A stretch of 64,000 nucleotides of DNA from Nitrospirota bacterium (GCA_029261215.1 JAJDBT010000072.1:62001-126000); one strand, 5' to 3'; counted from the stretch's first letter, positions 25,185 through 35,292 are shown. Translations and numbers: made by a program. The notes: generated by a model not told the origin, from the letters alone.

Positions 25185-26036
25185 ATGGCCTTCACAGACG
25201 AACAACTACAGAGATATAGCCGACAGATTCTTTTAAAAGAAGTCGGCGGCAAGGGACAGAAAAAAATAGCCGATGCTAGGGTTTTTCTCATCGGAGCCGG
25301 AGGCTTGGGCTCTCCCTCTGCACTTTACCTCGCCTCTGCGGGGGTTGGAACCTTGGGCATTATTGATGACGATGTGGTCGATCTTTCCAACCTGCAACGG
25401 CAGGTGTTACACAGCACAAAAACCATCAATCACCCAAAGGTAGACTCGGCGGAAGCGACGATTTCAAAAATGAATCCCGACGTGAAAGTCATCAAACATG
25501 TGGGACGACTGAATGCCAGCAATATTCTCGACATCATTAAAGATTACGATTATATTCTCGACGGCTCGGATAATTTCCCGACACGATTTCTCGTGAACGA
25601 TGCGGCATTTTTCCTCAAAAAGACTTTAATCTCTGGCAGTATCTTCCGTTTTGAAGGGCAGCTCACAACCTTAAAACCCCACTTCACGGACGAAGGCCCC
25701 GTACCGTGTTATCGATGCCTTTATCCCGAACCACCGCCTCCCGGCTTGGTGCCGAGCTGTCAGGAAGCCGGTGTCTTGGGCGTATTGGCCGGAACCATCG
25801 GCATACTACAAGCGGCAGAAGCCTTGAAAGAAATTCTCGGCATTGGCGAATCTCTCGCCGGGCGCCTGCTCATTTACGATGCACTGGATATGTCTTTTCG
25901 GAGGGTCAAAGTTCCCAAGAATCCAAACTGTCTACTCTGTGGACCCAGCCCGACGATCAAGGAACTGCTTGATTACGAAATCTCCTGTACCTTGCCTCCG
26001 CCAGGATCCAACACAAACAACACCCCTTCTGCGTGA
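25185..26036 (+). CDS. MoeB/ThiF-family sulfur-carrier adenylyltransferase (second copy)
   Basis: A 283-residue E1-like enzyme, a close paralogue of the one at 22555-23385. It shows the ATP site GAGGLGSPSALYLASAGVG, DGSDNFPTRFLVNDA, SCQEAGVLG, and the zinc pairs CYRC and CLLC. The C-terminal 30 residues differ from the first copy and end in a Pro/Asn-rich tail. The gene closes the cluster, 23 bases after the NIL-domain gene. The two copies plus two carriers suggest that an ancestral carrier/E1 pair was duplicated around cysK and thrC and that the pairs have specialised. Confidence 0.9.
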   Translation: MAFTDEQLQRYSRQILLKEVGGKGQKKIADARVFLIGAGGLGSPSALYLASAGVGTLGIIDDDVVDLSNLQRQVLHSTKTINHPKVDSAEATISKMNPDVKVIKHVGRLNASNILDIIKDYDYILDGSDNFPTRFLVNDAAFFLKKTLISGSIFRFEGQLTTLKPHFTDEGPVPCYRCLYPEPPPPGLVPSCQEAGVLGVLAGTIGILQAAEALKEILGIGESLAGRLLIYDALDMSFRRVKVPKNPNCLLCGPSPTIKELLDYEISCTLPPPGSNTNNTPSA

Positions 26037-26088
26037 TCTCTCAATACTTGATTGATTTAAACCAAATACCTTACACTTTCCTCTTCTT

Positions 26089-26907
26089 ATGAATAAGGCC
26101 TTAAAAATAATTCTTCTGGTATTTCCCCTTCTTATCTTTGGAACAGGATGCACCATGGAAAAAAGTTTCATCTATTACCCCGAAAAAAAGATGATTGCCA
26201 CGCCTGAGCAAGCCGGTCTTCCCTTTGAAGATCTCTATCTCCTCACGGAAGACGGAATCAAAATCAACGCCTGGTTTGTCCCTTATAAAGGTAGTGACCG
26301 GGGACTGCTTTGGTTTCATGGCAATGCGGGCAACATCAGCCACCGGGTCGATTTAATCCAGCGCCTGCATCATGAACTGAAGGTCAACATCTTCATCATC
26401 GATTACAGGGGATATGGAAAAAGCGAAGGGGAACAATCTGAAGAAGGGATCACAAAAGATGCCCGTGCGGCATATGACACCCTGCTTTCGCGAAAAGAGA
26501 TTAATCCCAGACAAATCTTTATCTTTGGGCGATCACTGGGTTCGGCCGTCGCGGTTCAACTCGCAACAGAGAGTCAGGCTGCGGGGCTCATACTGGAAGC
26601 GCCCTTTACATCTATACGAGAAATGGTTCAGGTGACAGCGCCCTGGTTTCCTTTCAAAGAGCGGCTCAAAACCCAGTATAATTCCCTCAATAAAATTAAA
26701 CAGGTGCATATGCCCCTGCTCATCATGCATGGAGATCAGGATAAAATCATCCCGTTTGAACAAGGACAACGGCTCTTTGAAGCCGCAAATAGTCCAAAAA
26801 CATTTCATATGATTTCAGGTGCAGACCACAACAATTCCTATATCGTCGGCGGACACGCCTATTTTGAGGCCATCGCCCAATTTATAGAGAACATTCCTTT
26901 AAAATAA
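26089..26907 (+). CDS. Lipid-anchored alpha/beta hydrolase
   Basis: A 272-residue serine hydrolase of the BEM46/YfhR type. The signal ends in the lipobox FGTGC (cysteine 21), so the enzyme is probably anchored to a membrane. The family segment SFIYYPEKK opens the mature part, the oxyanion-region motif LLWFHGNAGNI follows, then the nucleophile in FGRSLGSA, the aspartate in MHGDQDKIIP and the histidine in GADHNNSY, completing a Ser-Asp-His triad. The substrate is unknown. It starts about 50 bases after the second MoeB/ThiF gene and could be read through from that cluster, though no functional link is apparent. Confidence 0.88.
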   Translation: MNKALKIILLVFPLLIFGTGCTMEKSFIYYPEKKMIATPEQAGLPFEDLYLLTEDGIKINAWFVPYKGSDRGLLWFHGNAGNISHRVDLIQRLHHELKVNIFIIDYRGYGKSEGEQSEEGITKDARAAYDTLLSRKEINPRQIFIFGRSLGSAVAVQLATESQAAGLILEAPFTSIREMVQVTAPWFPFKERLKTQYNSLNKIKQVHMPLLIMHGDQDKIIPFEQGQRLFEAANSPKTFHMISGADHNNSYIVGGHAYFEAIAQFIENIPLK

Positions 26908-26966
26908 TCTCGTTTTTTCCAGAAATAAAGTCAGTCATAATTCTCACGCTGGCATGAACCTAAAAA

Positions 26967-26982
26967 CGGCTTTATCAAGCCG
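26967..26982. terminator. Possible terminator hairpin after the hydrolase gene
   Basis: CGGCTT (26967-26972), a four-base loop and AAGCCG (26977-26982) form a short stem about 60 bases after the hydrolase stop. The T-rich side (five T's) follows only on the minus strand; on the plus strand CTAAAGCTCTATTTT follows. Weak support. Confidence 0.35.
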
Positions 26983-27186
26983 CTAAAGCTCTATTTTCAT
27001 CGCCCTCATCCAAAGTCCTTTTCCAATAAAACAGTCGTGTTCACTTCAGTTTCAAGTCAATACGACCGATAAAACAAAGAGAGACCGGAAAAAGCAGTAA
27101 AGTTGGATCATAGGATGACAAGACATCAAACAAGAGGCACCCATTATTTTAATAATGTTCATCATGTATTTTGGATAAATCAATAA

Positions 27187-29697
27187 ATGGACGAACTGCA
27201 AACAGCAGAAGTCGTCCTTCTGGTCGACGACGATCCGATACTGCGAAAAATCATCAAAGGCTCACTTAAGAAGTCTGGCTTTGATATTGTCGAGGCGGTC
27301 AACGGGAAAGAAGCCATCGCGGTTTTCAATGAAAAACATCCAGACATCGTGCTCCTTGATGTCGAAATGCCAATTATGGACGGCTTTCTCACCTGCGAAA
27401 CCATTCGAAATCTTCCAAATGGACAATATATCCCGCTGGTCATGGCCACAGGCCTTGATGCCGATGACGCGGTAAATCGTGCTTATGAAGTCGGGGCAAC
27501 AGATTTCATTACAAAACCTTTCAATTTAGCGCTCTTGTCTCATCGTTTGCGTTACATTCTACGTTCGGCACGACTGCTTAAGGATCTCAACGAAAGCAAA
27601 ACCCGTTTAGCCACGGCTCAACGAATTGCTCAAATGGGAAACTGGGACTGGCATCTCAAAAACAATGCTTTTCACTGTTCAGAAGAACTTTGCAAGATCT
27701 TTGGAGAAACGCCTGAAAAACTGCCTAAAACCTACGACGCCTTCCTTGAGCTGATTCATCCCGATGATTGTCCAGAGGTTAAGCACAATATTCAGAGCGC
27801 CTTAAAAGAAAAAATATCCTGTAACATGGAATACCGTCTCTCCCTCAAAAATGGAATCACCCGGATCGTGCACAACCAGGCTGAGATCACATTGGACTCA
27901 CACGGAAATGTAAGTCGAATGTTTGGCATGATTCAGGACATTACCGAACGTAAACAGGCCGAACAACGTGAAGCAAGGTTAGGACGTATTCTTAATGCCT
28001 CAAGCAATGAGCTGCTGGTCTTTAGAGCAGATACATTCCGCATTGTGGAAGCAAACAAGGGTGCCCGGCAAAACCTGGGATACCACATGGAAGAGCTTCG
28101 GGAATTAAATATCTTCAATTTAATGCCCGAATTGACAGCTGAATATTTCGATTCATTGATTCAACCGTTACAAAATAAAAACAAGGATCAAATCACGATA
28201 GAATCCTCCCATCGTCGAAAAGATGGATCCCGCTACCCTGCAGAACTACGATTACAGCTGGTTCAAACCGAGACGCCTCCTGTTTTTTTTGCCGTCGTTC
28301 AGGATATCAGCGAGCGAAAAAAGGCCGATGAAAAAATCAGGAATCTGGCTTATTACGATCCTTTGACACATTTACCCAATCGCGGGTTATTTCAGGAATA
28401 TCTTAACCAGGCCATTCAAGGTGCCAAACGCAATCATAAAAATGTCGCGACACTCTTTATTGACCTCGATCGCTTCAAAAAAATAAATGACACATTGGGA
28501 CACAGTGTGGGAGATCAGCTCTTAAAAGAGGTTGGCAACCGTTTAAAATCATGTATCCGCGCCAGCGATAACATTTCTTGTCTGGGAGAGAAAGCGGCTT
28601 CAGGCGTCGTTTCACGTTTTGGGGGGGATGAATTTTTAATTCTGTTGTCCGATATGAATAAAGCCGAGAGTGCATCGGTCGTTTCAAAACGTATTCTTTT
28701 AGCTTTTAATGTGCCATTTGAGACACATAATCATGACTTTCGCATTACGCCCAGCATTGGGATCTCGGTTTATCCTGAAGATGGCGAGGATGCGGAATCA
28801 CTGATCAAAAACGCGGATACGGCAATGTATCACGCGAAAGCAAAAGGACGAAACAATTTTCAATTTTACACCAATTCAATGAATGTCAAGTCATTGGAAA
28901 AGCTGAACCTCGAGGCCGACCTAAGAAAAGCCCTGGAGAAAAATCAACTGATACTGCACTACCAACCTCAAGTTGACATTCAAACTGGGAAAATTGTCGG
29001 TACGGAGGCACTCCTGAGGTGGAAACATCCAGATCAGGGCATGATCCCGCCCAATGAATTTATTCCTCTGGCTGAAGAAACAGGCCTGATTCTCCCTATT
29101 GGAGATTGGGTTTTTTCTACCGCTTGTGCGCAGCAAAAAATGTGGAGTGATCTGGGATTTGACGCAATTCAGGTCTCGATCAACCTTTCCTTTCATCAAC
29201 TGCGACAGCATACATTTATTCAAACCATCCACGACATTTTAAATACCACAAAGCCCAATCCTGAAAGACTGGAACTGGAACTCACGGAAAGCGTGATCAT
29301 GCAGAATGCAGAAGAAACCATCCGATTGCTCAACAACATCAAAGAGATGGGCATCAAACTTTCTGTAGATGATTTTGGCACAGGATATTCTTCACTGAGT
29401 TATCTGAAACGCTTCCCCATCGATACCTTAAAGATTGATCGTTCATTTGTCCGGGACATCGTCTCCGACCCCGATGACGCCGCCATCGTCAAGGCCATCA
29501 TTGCAATGGCAAACAGCTTGAATCTCAAAGTAATCGCAGAAGGGGTGGAAACAGCACAACAACTGGAATTTCTACGCCAACATGGATGTCATGAGATGCA
29601 AGGATATTATTTCAGCGAACCGCTGACCGCAGAAGCACTGACGCAACTGCTGACCCGGGAAAAAGACGACTCAAAACACTTGAATGAACCTACTTAA
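27187..29697 (+). CDS. REC-PAS-PAS-GGDEF-EAL cyclic-di-GMP signalling protein
   Basis: An 836-residue cytoplasmic protein with five modules: a receiver domain (about 8-125; VLLVDDD, phospho-acceptor in VLLDVEMP), two PAS domains (about 140-260 and 265-385), a GGDEF diguanylate cyclase (about 395-565) and an EAL phosphodiesterase (about 580-830). The cyclase signature RFGGDEF is intact, as are EALLRW and DDFGTGYSSL in the EAL domain, so both activities are possible. A product-inhibition-like RASD lies upstream of the cyclase signature but is separated from it by about 12 extra residues. There is no transmembrane segment and no adjacent histidine kinase. The 3' end overlaps convergent anmK by eight bases. 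Confidence 0.94.
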   Translation: MDELQTAEVVLLVDDDPILRKIIKGSLKKSGFDIVEAVNGKEAIAVFNEKHPDIVLLDVEMPIMDGFLTCETIRNLPNGQYIPLVMATGLDADDAVNRAYEVGATDFITKPFNLALLSHRLRYILRSARLLKDLNESKTRLATAQRIAQMGNWDWHLKNNAFHCSEELCKIFGETPEKLPKTYDAFLELIHPDDCPEVKHNIQSALKEKISCNMEYRLSLKNGITRIVHNQAEITLDSHGNVSRMFGMIQDITERKQAEQREARLGRILNASSNELLVFRADTFRIVEANKGARQNLGYHMEELRELNIFNLMPELTAEYFDSLIQPLQNKNKDQITIESSHRRKDGSRYPAELRLQLVQTETPPVFFAVVQDISERKKADEKIRNLAYYDPLTHLPNRGLFQEYLNQAIQGAKRNHKNVATLFIDLDRFKKINDTLGHSVGDQLLKEVGNRLKSCIRASDNISCLGEKAASGVVSRFGGDEFLILLSDMNKAESASVVSKRILLAFNVPFETHNHDFRITPSIGISVYPEDGEDAESLIKNADTAMYHAKAKGRNNFQFYTNSMNVKSLEKLNLEADLRKALEKNQLILHYQPQVDIQTGKIVGTEALLRWKHPDQGMIPPNEFIPLAEETGLILPIGDWVFSTACAQQKMWSDLGFDAIQVSINLSFHQLRQHTFIQTIHDILNTTKPNPERLELELTESVIMQNAEETIRLLNNIKEMGIKLSVDDFGTGYSSLSYLKRFPIDTLKIDRSFVRDIVSDPDDAAIVKAIIAMANSLNLKVIAEGVETAQQLEFLRQHGCHEMQGYYFSEPLTAEALTQLLTREKDDSKHLNEPT

Positions 29698-30856
29698 ATC
29701 TCCCCGGAACAATCTTTCCTAAAATCACCGGATACCGGGCTCCGGTAACAGAAGGAATATTCGTCTCGCGCCTAAACCAGGTCTGATACGCCAACACGGC
29801 AAAAGTCATGGCCTCAATCGCTCTTGAATCAAGACCCAGCTTTTCGTAAGTAAAGACCGGAATCGGTGCCATTACGTCCCTCAAAAACGTCATCAGCACA
29901 GGGTTCTGTACCCCGCCGCCTCCGACAACAATCTCATCCAAAGGCCCATCTTTAAGGAGAAAACGACTCAAGTTCATTTCAATCGCGCCCGCCGTAAATG
30001 CCGTGACGGTTGCAATCAAGTCGTCCCTTGACAGACCCAGAACCCGCTGTTGATTCAAAAGATCATCTACCATTTTGGCACCAAACATCTCTCGTCCGGT
30101 ACTTTTAGGGGGACGCTTTTTAAAAAAGGGATGCCGCAGGAGCTGAGCATAATACTCAGCATGGACCTTCCCTCGTGCCGCCATCGCACCATTTTGATCA
30201 AAACGTTTTCGCGAATGGGTCAACCGGGTCACCAATGCATCAATCAGCATATTTGCCGGGCCCATATCAAAGGCAAGGGTGTCTTCAAGGCTTCCGCCGG
30301 CTCGCAGGTAAGTAACATTACTGATGCCGCCCAAATTAATCACGGCGCGAGATGTCTTCCGGCTTTTTAAAAGATGGTAATGAAGATAAGGCGTCAGAGG
30401 TGCTCCCTCTCCCCCGGCAGCCATGTCACGTGGTCTAAAATCTGCGATTGTGGTAATCCCAGTCCGCTCCGCGATCACAGAAGGCTCTCCAATCTGAAGT
30501 GTTGAAGTGATCCGTTTTTTTCCGTGGCGAACAGGGTTTGGCAAGTGCTGAACAGTCTGCCCATGTGAGCCAATTAAACTGACATCACGGAGGTCGATTT
30601 TTGATTCATCGGCCAAACGCATCACCGCATCTGAAAAATATTCACCAATCAAAAAATTAAGATGACAAATCCGTTCGATCGAAACAGGATGACCTGAGGC
30701 CACCTGAATCAGTTCTTTTTGCAGGGAAAGGGGATAGGGATAAATATTAAAGGCCTCTAATTTAAACTGCAGCTTACGAACCCCGCCCCGAATATCAAGC
30801 AAAGCCGCATCCACGCCATCTGCGGAGGTTCCAGACATTAGACCAATGACTTTCAT
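29690..30856 (-). CDS. anmK: Anhydro-N-acetylmuramic acid kinase
   Basis: A 388-residue cytoplasmic kinase that phosphorylates and opens anhydro-N-acetylmuramic acid during recycling of cell-wall fragments. It opens with MKVIGLMSGTSADGVDAALL, the family signature for ATP binding, and has IGSHGQTV, FRPRDMAAGGEGAPL, NLGGISN and FDMGPANMLIDAL, all typical of AnmK. The start at 30856 is used because the extra 12 residues of the longer frame precede the conserved N-terminus. It is convergent with and slightly overlaps the c-di-GMP gene. The lytic transglycosylase at 8086 makes the kind of anhydro-muropeptide whose sugar this enzyme recycles. Confidence 0.95.
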   Translation of the reverse strand: MKVIGLMSGTSADGVDAALLDIRGGVRKLQFKLEAFNIYPYPLSLQKELIQVASGHPVSIERICHLNFLIGEYFSDAVMRLADESKIDLRDVSLIGSHGQTVQHLPNPVRHGKKRITSTLQIGEPSVIAERTGITTIADFRPRDMAAGGEGAPLTPYLHYHLLKSRKTSRAVINLGGISNVTYLRAGGSLEDTLAFDMGPANMLIDALVTRLTHSRKRFDQNGAMAARGKVHAEYYAQLLRHPFFKKRPPKSTGREMFGAKMVDDLLNQQRVLGLSRDDLIATVTAFTAGAIEMNLSRFLLKDGPLDEIVVGGGGVQNPVLMTFLRDVMAPIPVFTYEKLGLDSRAIEAMTFAVLAYQTWFRRETNIPSVTGARYPVILGKIVPGRFK

Positions 30857-31009
30857 GCAAGCGAGGCTATAGAAAATGGAGACGAAGGTCAAGCCGGATT
30901 CAAAATTCTTGACAATTTCCGGGGAACCGGCATAATGAGCCCTTAGAAATCTGCGCGAAATCGAGAGTTAAGGAATCTGCAATGCCATCAAAACGGACGG
31001 AACACGACC

Positions 31010-31711
31010 ATGGTTGAATTGGAAGAAAAACGCGGATGGATTGATCGTTTTTTCAAAGAAACGGGCTCAAGCTATGACGAAGTGGTTCATCGCTTCACCT
31101 TCGGCATCGACCGGCGATGGAAAAAAAAGATCCTCTCAAAGATGTCCTCGCCCAAAAAGGTGCTGGACTTGGCCTGTGGCACCGGCATCCTGACTTTTGG
31201 AATTAAAGCACAATACCCGCAATCACAGATCACAGGGGTAGATATCACTGAAGGATACCTTCAGGTTGCAAGATCAAAGGCGGGAGAAATGAATGTTCAG
31301 GATGTGACATTTATTCATTCCCCTGCGGAAGATTATTTATCGGATGAACGTTATGATGTGATTACTTCATCCTATCTGCCTAAATATGCGGACATCCCGC
31401 TTCTAATGGGGCACTTGCGACAGATGCTTGCGCCAGGGGGCATTATCATCCTTCACGACTTCACATATCCCACATCAAAGACGCTCCAGATGACCTTTGA
31501 GCTTTATTTTAAATGTGCACAACCAATTGGAGCCTGGGCCTACCCCGAATGGAAGGACGTCTTGGTTGAACTGCCTGCAGTCATTCGAAACACCGACTGG
31601 GTCGCGGAAGTCACACATGCAATGCGCAACGAAGGACTTTCCGATATAGAAGTCGAATCCCTGACCCTGCAAGGAGCCGCCCTCGTTACGGCAAAAAAGA
31701 GTATCGAATAA
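31010..31711 (+). CDS. Class I SAM-dependent methyltransferase (UbiE-like)
   Basis: A 233-residue methyltransferase. The SAM-binding motif is VLDLACGTGILTFGIKAQYP, followed by GVDITEGYLQVAR and LAPGGIIILHDF. The N-terminal pattern SYDEVVHRFTFGIDRRWKK resembles the start of UbiE/COQ5 quinone methyltransferases, so a role in quinone ring methylation is possible, but the C-terminal half diverges and the family line is not certain. The gene is monocistronic and ends just before a strong bidirectional terminator. A conserved methyltransferase of unknown substrate is the safe call. Confidence 0.8.
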   Translation: MVELEEKRGWIDRFFKETGSSYDEVVHRFTFGIDRRWKKKILSKMSSPKKVLDLACGTGILTFGIKAQYPQSQITGVDITEGYLQVARSKAGEMNVQDVTFIHSPAEDYLSDERYDVITSSYLPKYADIPLLMGHLRQMLAPGGIIILHDFTYPTSKTLQMTFELYFKCAQPIGAWAYPEWKDVLVELPAVIRNTDWVAEVTHAMRNEGLSDIEVESLTLQGAALVTAKKSIE

Positions 31712-31728
31712 ATCAGGATAAGAGTGTC

Positions 31729-31775
31729 TCAATTAAAAGGCCTGTTTCGTGATACGAAACAGGCCTTTTAATTGA
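31729..31775. terminator. Bidirectional terminator between methyltransferase and clpX
   Basis: A perfect inverted repeat: arms of 21 bases (31729-31749 and 31755-31775) around a five-base loop. The core GGCCTGTTTCG is flanked by AATTAAAA and TTTTAATT, giving A/T tracts on both sides so that transcripts from either direction end in U-rich RNA. Confidence 0.93.
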
Positions 31776-31805
31776 ACAAATAGCGATGGTCTTAAGAAGA
31801 TCAGA

Positions 31806-33059
31806 TTAGGCTGATTTGATGCCTTTTTCATTTTCATATAAAAGTAGCGGTTCACTTGCCCCACTAATCACTTCTTCCGTAATAATACATTCTTTCACAC
31901 CCTCAAGTGATGGAATGTCGTACATCACATCCAGCATGACCTCTTCCAGGATAGACCTTAGACCCCGCGCACCCGTTTTTTGCTCATACGATTTCCTGGC
32001 TACGGCCTCAAGCGCACTGTTTGTAAATTTGAGTTTGACTTTTTCAAGCGAAAACAATTTTTCATATTGTTTGACCAAGGCATTTTTGGGCTTGCTTAAA
32101 ATATCAACCAGCGTCTTTTCATCCAGATCCTCAAGCGTGGCGATCACAGGAAGGCGTCCGACAAACTCAGGAATCAGGCCATGATGAATCAGATCCTTGC
32201 CCTGGACTTTCGATAAAAGATCGCCAACTTTCCGCTCCCCTTTCGCTTTAATATCGGCACCAAAACCCATCGATTTGTTGTAAACCCGGCTTTCAATATG
32301 GTTTTCGAGTCCAATAAATGTGCCCCCGCAGATAAACAGGATGTTTGTCGTATCCACCTGAATAAATTCCTGATGTGGGTGTTTCCGCCCCCCCTGTGGG
32401 GGAATATTGGCGACAGTTCCTTCAATCAACTTCAAAAGGGCCTGCTGAACACCTTCACCCGAAACATCACGGGTAATGGAAGGAGAATCACTTTTTCGGC
32501 AAACCTTGTCCACTTCATCAATATAAACAATGCCTCTTTCGGCTTTCTCGACATCATAATCCGCAGCCTGCAACAACTTTAAAACAATATTCTCAACATC
32601 TTCTCCCACATAGCCCGCTTCGGTCAAAGTCGTCGCGTCTGCAATGGTAAACGGAACATCAATAATGCGGGCCAGGGTCTGCGCAAGCAATGTTTTTCCA
32701 GTGCCTGTCGGACCAACCATCAGGATATTTCCTTTTTGAAGCTCAACATCATCGCCTTGCGCATTCGATGCGACCCGTTTGTAGTGATTATGCACTGCAA
32801 CAGCCAAGACTTTTTTTGCGCGGTGCTGACCGATGACATATTGATCCAGGGTTTTCTTAATCTCGGCGGGTTTTGGGAGTGTGGAAGAGCGGACTTCTTT
32901 TTCTTCTTCCCACTCTTCTGCAATAATATCATTGCAAAGATCGACACATTCATCACAAATGTAGACTGTGGGGCCCGCAATCAGCTTTTTGACCTCATCC
33001 CGATTTTTGCCGCAAAAAGAACACCTTAAGAGCACTTCTGTTTTATCTTGTTTTGCCAT
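31806..33059 (-). CDS. clpX: ATP-dependent Clp protease ATP-binding subunit ClpX
   Basis: A 417-residue AAA+ unfoldase that feeds proteins to ClpP. The N-terminal zinc domain has CSFCGKN and CDECVDLC; the AAA+ part has Walker A GPTGTGKT, Walker [11 protein letters not shown], and the pore and sensor region [13 protein letters not shown]. Length is typical. A GGAGAG ribosome site precedes the ATG. It lies 43 bases after clpP and, with tig, forms the usual tig-clpP-clpX unit, whose last gene it is; the terminator at 31729-31775 follows. Confidence 0.98.
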   Translation of the reverse strand: MAKQDKTEVLLRCSFCGKNRDEVKKLIAGPTVYICDECVDLCNDIIAEEWEEEKEVRSSTLPKPAEIKKTLDQYVIGQHRAKKVLAVAVHNHYKRVASNAQGDDVELQKGNILMVGPTGTGKTLLAQTLARIIDVPFTIADATTLTEAGYVGEDVENIVLKLLQAADYDVEKAERGIVYIDEVDKVCRKSDSPSITRDVSGEGVQQALLKLIEGTVANIPPQGGRKHPHQEFIQVDTTNILFICGGTFIGLENHIESRVYNKSMGFGADIKAKGERKVGDLLSKVQGKDLIHHGLIPEFVGRLPVIATLEDLDEKTLVDILSKPKNALVKQYEKLFSLEKVKLKFTNSALEAVARKSYEQKTGARGLRSILEEVMLDVMYDIPSLEGVKECIITEEVISGASEPLLLYENEKGIKSA

Positions 33060-33102
33060 GAATCTCTCCAGAAATTTAGATTAGACCGCCGTACCGGCTT
33101 TC

Positions 33103-33699
33103 TTATTTTTTCTTGATGCTTTCAGCACGTTCAATCACTTCATCAATCAAGTGATAGGCTTTCGCTTCTTCGGCGGACATAAAATTATCACGCTCCGTAT
33201 CCTCTTGCACTTTTTCAACGGGATTCCCCGTATGTTTTGAAATGATATGGTTTAAAGTGTCCTTGACGCGAAGAATCTCTCTGGCATGAATGCTGATATC
33301 CGTCGCCTGGCCCTGAAATCCGCCGCTCGGCTGATGTAGCATCATTCGCGCATTTGGAAGGGAATACCGCTTTCCCGCTGCCCCCGCAGTCAACAATAAC
33401 GCACCCATGCTTGCAGCCTGGCCAATACAAATGGTTGAAACGTCGGGTTTAATATATTGAATCGTATCGTAAATGGCCATGCCTGAAGTCACCACACCAC
33501 CGGGGGAATTAATATAGAGAAAAATGTCCTTCTCGGGGTCTTCCGATTCAAGAAACAACAACTGTGCGATAATCAGGTTAGAGACATTGTCATCAACACC
33601 CGTTCCTAAAAAAATAATCCGATCTTTTAAAAGCCTGGAATAAATATCATACGCGCGCTCTCCCCGACTCGACTGTTCTATTACCATAGGCACTAACAT
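33103..33699 (-). CDS. clpP: ATP-dependent Clp protease proteolytic subunit ClpP
   Basis: A 198-residue serine protease that forms the proteolytic chamber used by ClpX. The catalytic triad is visible: serine in [10 protein letters not shown], histidine in MMLHQPSGG, and aspartate in TERDNFM. The N-terminus [23 protein letters not shown] is standard. The start overlaps the tig stop by one base (TAATG), which couples translation of the two. Transcribed from the tig promoter. Confidence 0.98.
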   Translation of the reverse strand: MLVPMVIEQSSRGERAYDIYSRLLKDRIIFLGTGVDDNVSNLIIAQLLFLESEDPEKDIFLYINSPGGVVTSGMAIYDTIQYIKPDVSTICIGQAASMGALLLTAGAAGKRYSLPNARMMLHQPSGGFQGQATDISIHAREILRVKDTLNHIISKHTGNPVEKVQEDTERDNFMSAEEAKAYHLIDEVIERAESIKKK

Positions 33700-35015
33700 T
33701 AGGACGCTTCTCCTTTCACATCTTTCTTTTTCTTCTCCACTGTCGCTGTCGCTGTCTCAAATTTTGCTTTGGAATAAATTAAATCAAGCGCTTTTTGATC
33801 TTTAATTTGGGATTTCAATCCTTCCAAGGCACCTTCTTTTTGAAAGAAGGCCTGCTTCACTTCCTTAAGGGAAGAGCCTCGTCTTTCAGCAATCAGAACC
33901 AGTTCTTTTTCGACTTCTTCTTCGCTCACCCCTATGGCTTCTTTTTTCACAATTTCGCTCAAAATGAGGGCCTCTGCAACACGATGACGCGCTAGGGGTT
34001 CCAATTCTTTCATTAAGGTTTCCCGTTTGTCTGCTTCTTCGCCAAGCGTCTTTTGATCCGGAAAAGAGCCCATGATGCCATTTAGTTCACGTGCGACCAG
34101 GGAAGACGGAATTTCAAATGGGTTGCGTTCGATGAGTTGATCAATCAATGCCTTTTTTTGCTCATGTTCCTGCTGATGTTTCGACTCTTCCAATAAACCC
34201 TCTTTTGTTTTTGCCTTGAGTTCAGCCAGTGTTTCATGACCGAGATCCTTGGCAAATTCATCATCAAGGGCGGGCAAGACCTTTGTTTTCACTTCCTGAA
34301 TTTCGATATGAAAGTCTACGCGCTTTCCCGCAATGGCCTTATTTTGAAAATCCTCAGGATAAGGAACGGCGAGATCCAGAATATCTCCTTTTTTCTTTCC
34401 CGTCAGCTCCGATTCAAGCGGCGGCGGAAAAGCATTGGAGCCCACCTGAATGGTGTATCCTGCTTGTTTGCCATCCTGAACAGGCTTGCCGTCTAAAAAA
34501 CCTTCAAAATCAACAATCACAAAATCACCCGAAACAATGGCATGGTCTTCGGTACAGACTTCAAGCTGGCTCTGCTCCTCTTGCTTCGCGACCAGGGCCT
34601 TATCCAGATCTTCGTCAGAAACCTGGGCCTCCCGACGAGTCAGGACAATCCCCTCATAATCCCCTATCGTCACCGAAGGTTTGACTTCAACCGTGGCGGT
34701 AAAAGAAAGGGCCGATCCCTTCTTGGCCTCTACTTTGTCAAAAGAGGGAAATTCAACGGGGAAAATGCCGGTTTCTTCGACGGCCTTCTCGTAATAATCC
34801 GGCACTAGCTTCCGGACAATGTCATCGGCAATAGCAGGGCCATACTTTTTTTCAAGCAGGGATACGGGGACTTTTCCAGGTCGAAAACCAGGAACCTTGA
34901 CTTGGCGATTGAGGTCAGAATAGGCCTCTACAAATGCTTTGGAAACAACTTCTTCCGGAATTTCTATCGTAAGGGATTTCTTGACAGGGGAGATTTCATC
35001 GACTTGAACTTTCAT
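33699..35015 (-). CDS. tig: Trigger factor
   Basis: A 438-residue ribosome-associated chaperone with prolyl isomerase activity. The N-terminal ribosome-binding signature is in [10 protein letters not shown], the central FKBP-like domain contains [18 protein letters not shown], and the C-terminal part is a long charged helical arm ending in a lysine-rich tail. A GAGG ribosome site precedes the ATG. First gene of tig-clpP-clpX; a good promoter lies 30 to 58 bases upstream. Confidence 0.97.
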   Translation of the reverse strand: MKVQVDEISPVKKSLTIEIPEEVVSKAFVEAYSDLNRQVKVPGFRPGKVPVSLLEKKYGPAIADDIVRKLVPDYYEKAVEETGIFPVEFPSFDKVEAKKGSALSFTATVEVKPSVTIGDYEGIVLTRREAQVSDEDLDKALVAKQEEQSQLEVCTEDHAIVSGDFVIVDFEGFLDGKPVQDGKQAGYTIQVGSNAFPPPLESELTGKKKGDILDLAVPYPEDFQNKAIAGKRVDFHIEIQEVKTKVLPALDDEFAKDLGHETLAELKAKTKEGLLEESKHQQEHEQKKALIDQLIERNPFEIPSSLVARELNGIMGSFPDQKTLGEEADKRETLMKELEPLARHRVAEALILSEIVKKEAIGVSEEEVEKELVLIAERRGSSLKEVKQAFFQKEGALEGLKSQIKDQKALDLIYSKAKFETATATVEKKKKDVKGEAS

Positions 35016-35044
35016 AGACCTCTTCTTTTGGCTAAATTGCGGTT

Positions 35045-35073
35045 ATTCTATCGTTGAGGATAGATGTTGTCAA
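35045..35073 (-). promoter_or_regulatory. Sigma70-type promoter of tig-clpP-clpX
   Basis: On the minus strand a perfect TTGACA (35068-35073), a 17-base spacer and TAGAAT (35045-35050, five of six consensus bases) lie just before tig. Confidence 0.85.
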
Positions 35074-35127
35074 CTTCAGGATCTTCCAGGAGACGCCAGC
35101 ACTAACGCGAGAGAAACCTTGGAACCG

Positions 35128-35208
35128 TACGAGAGGGGGGACTTGAACCCCCACAGGATACCCCACCAGATCCTAAATCTGGCGCGTCTACCATTCCGCC
35201 ACTCTCGC
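35128..35208 (-). tRNA. tRNA-Leu (anticodon UAG)
   Basis: An 81-base tRNA on the minus strand. The acceptor stem pairs GCGAGAG with CTCTCGT (one G-U pair), the anticodon stem CCAGA/TCTGG encloses the loop TTTAGGA with anticodon TAG, and the T arm is GGGGG-TTCAAGT-CCCCC. The long variable arm is typical of class II leucine tRNAs. The 3' CCA is not encoded. Confidence 0.93.
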
Positions 35209-35244
35209 TTTAAAAATGTTGCAATGTTTATAAATAGATGGCCG

Positions 35245-35253
35245 ATTATAGCA
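35245..35253 (-). promoter_or_regulatory. Extended -10 promoter of tRNA-Leu(UAG)
   Basis: The minus strand reads TGCTATAAT: a perfect TATAAT (35245-35250) with the TG of an extended -10 element, 37 bases before the tRNA. The -35 region is poor. Confidence 0.6.
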
Positions 35254-35292
35254 TGAGCGGATTCCAAGGGAAAGAAATTGATTTCACAATTT

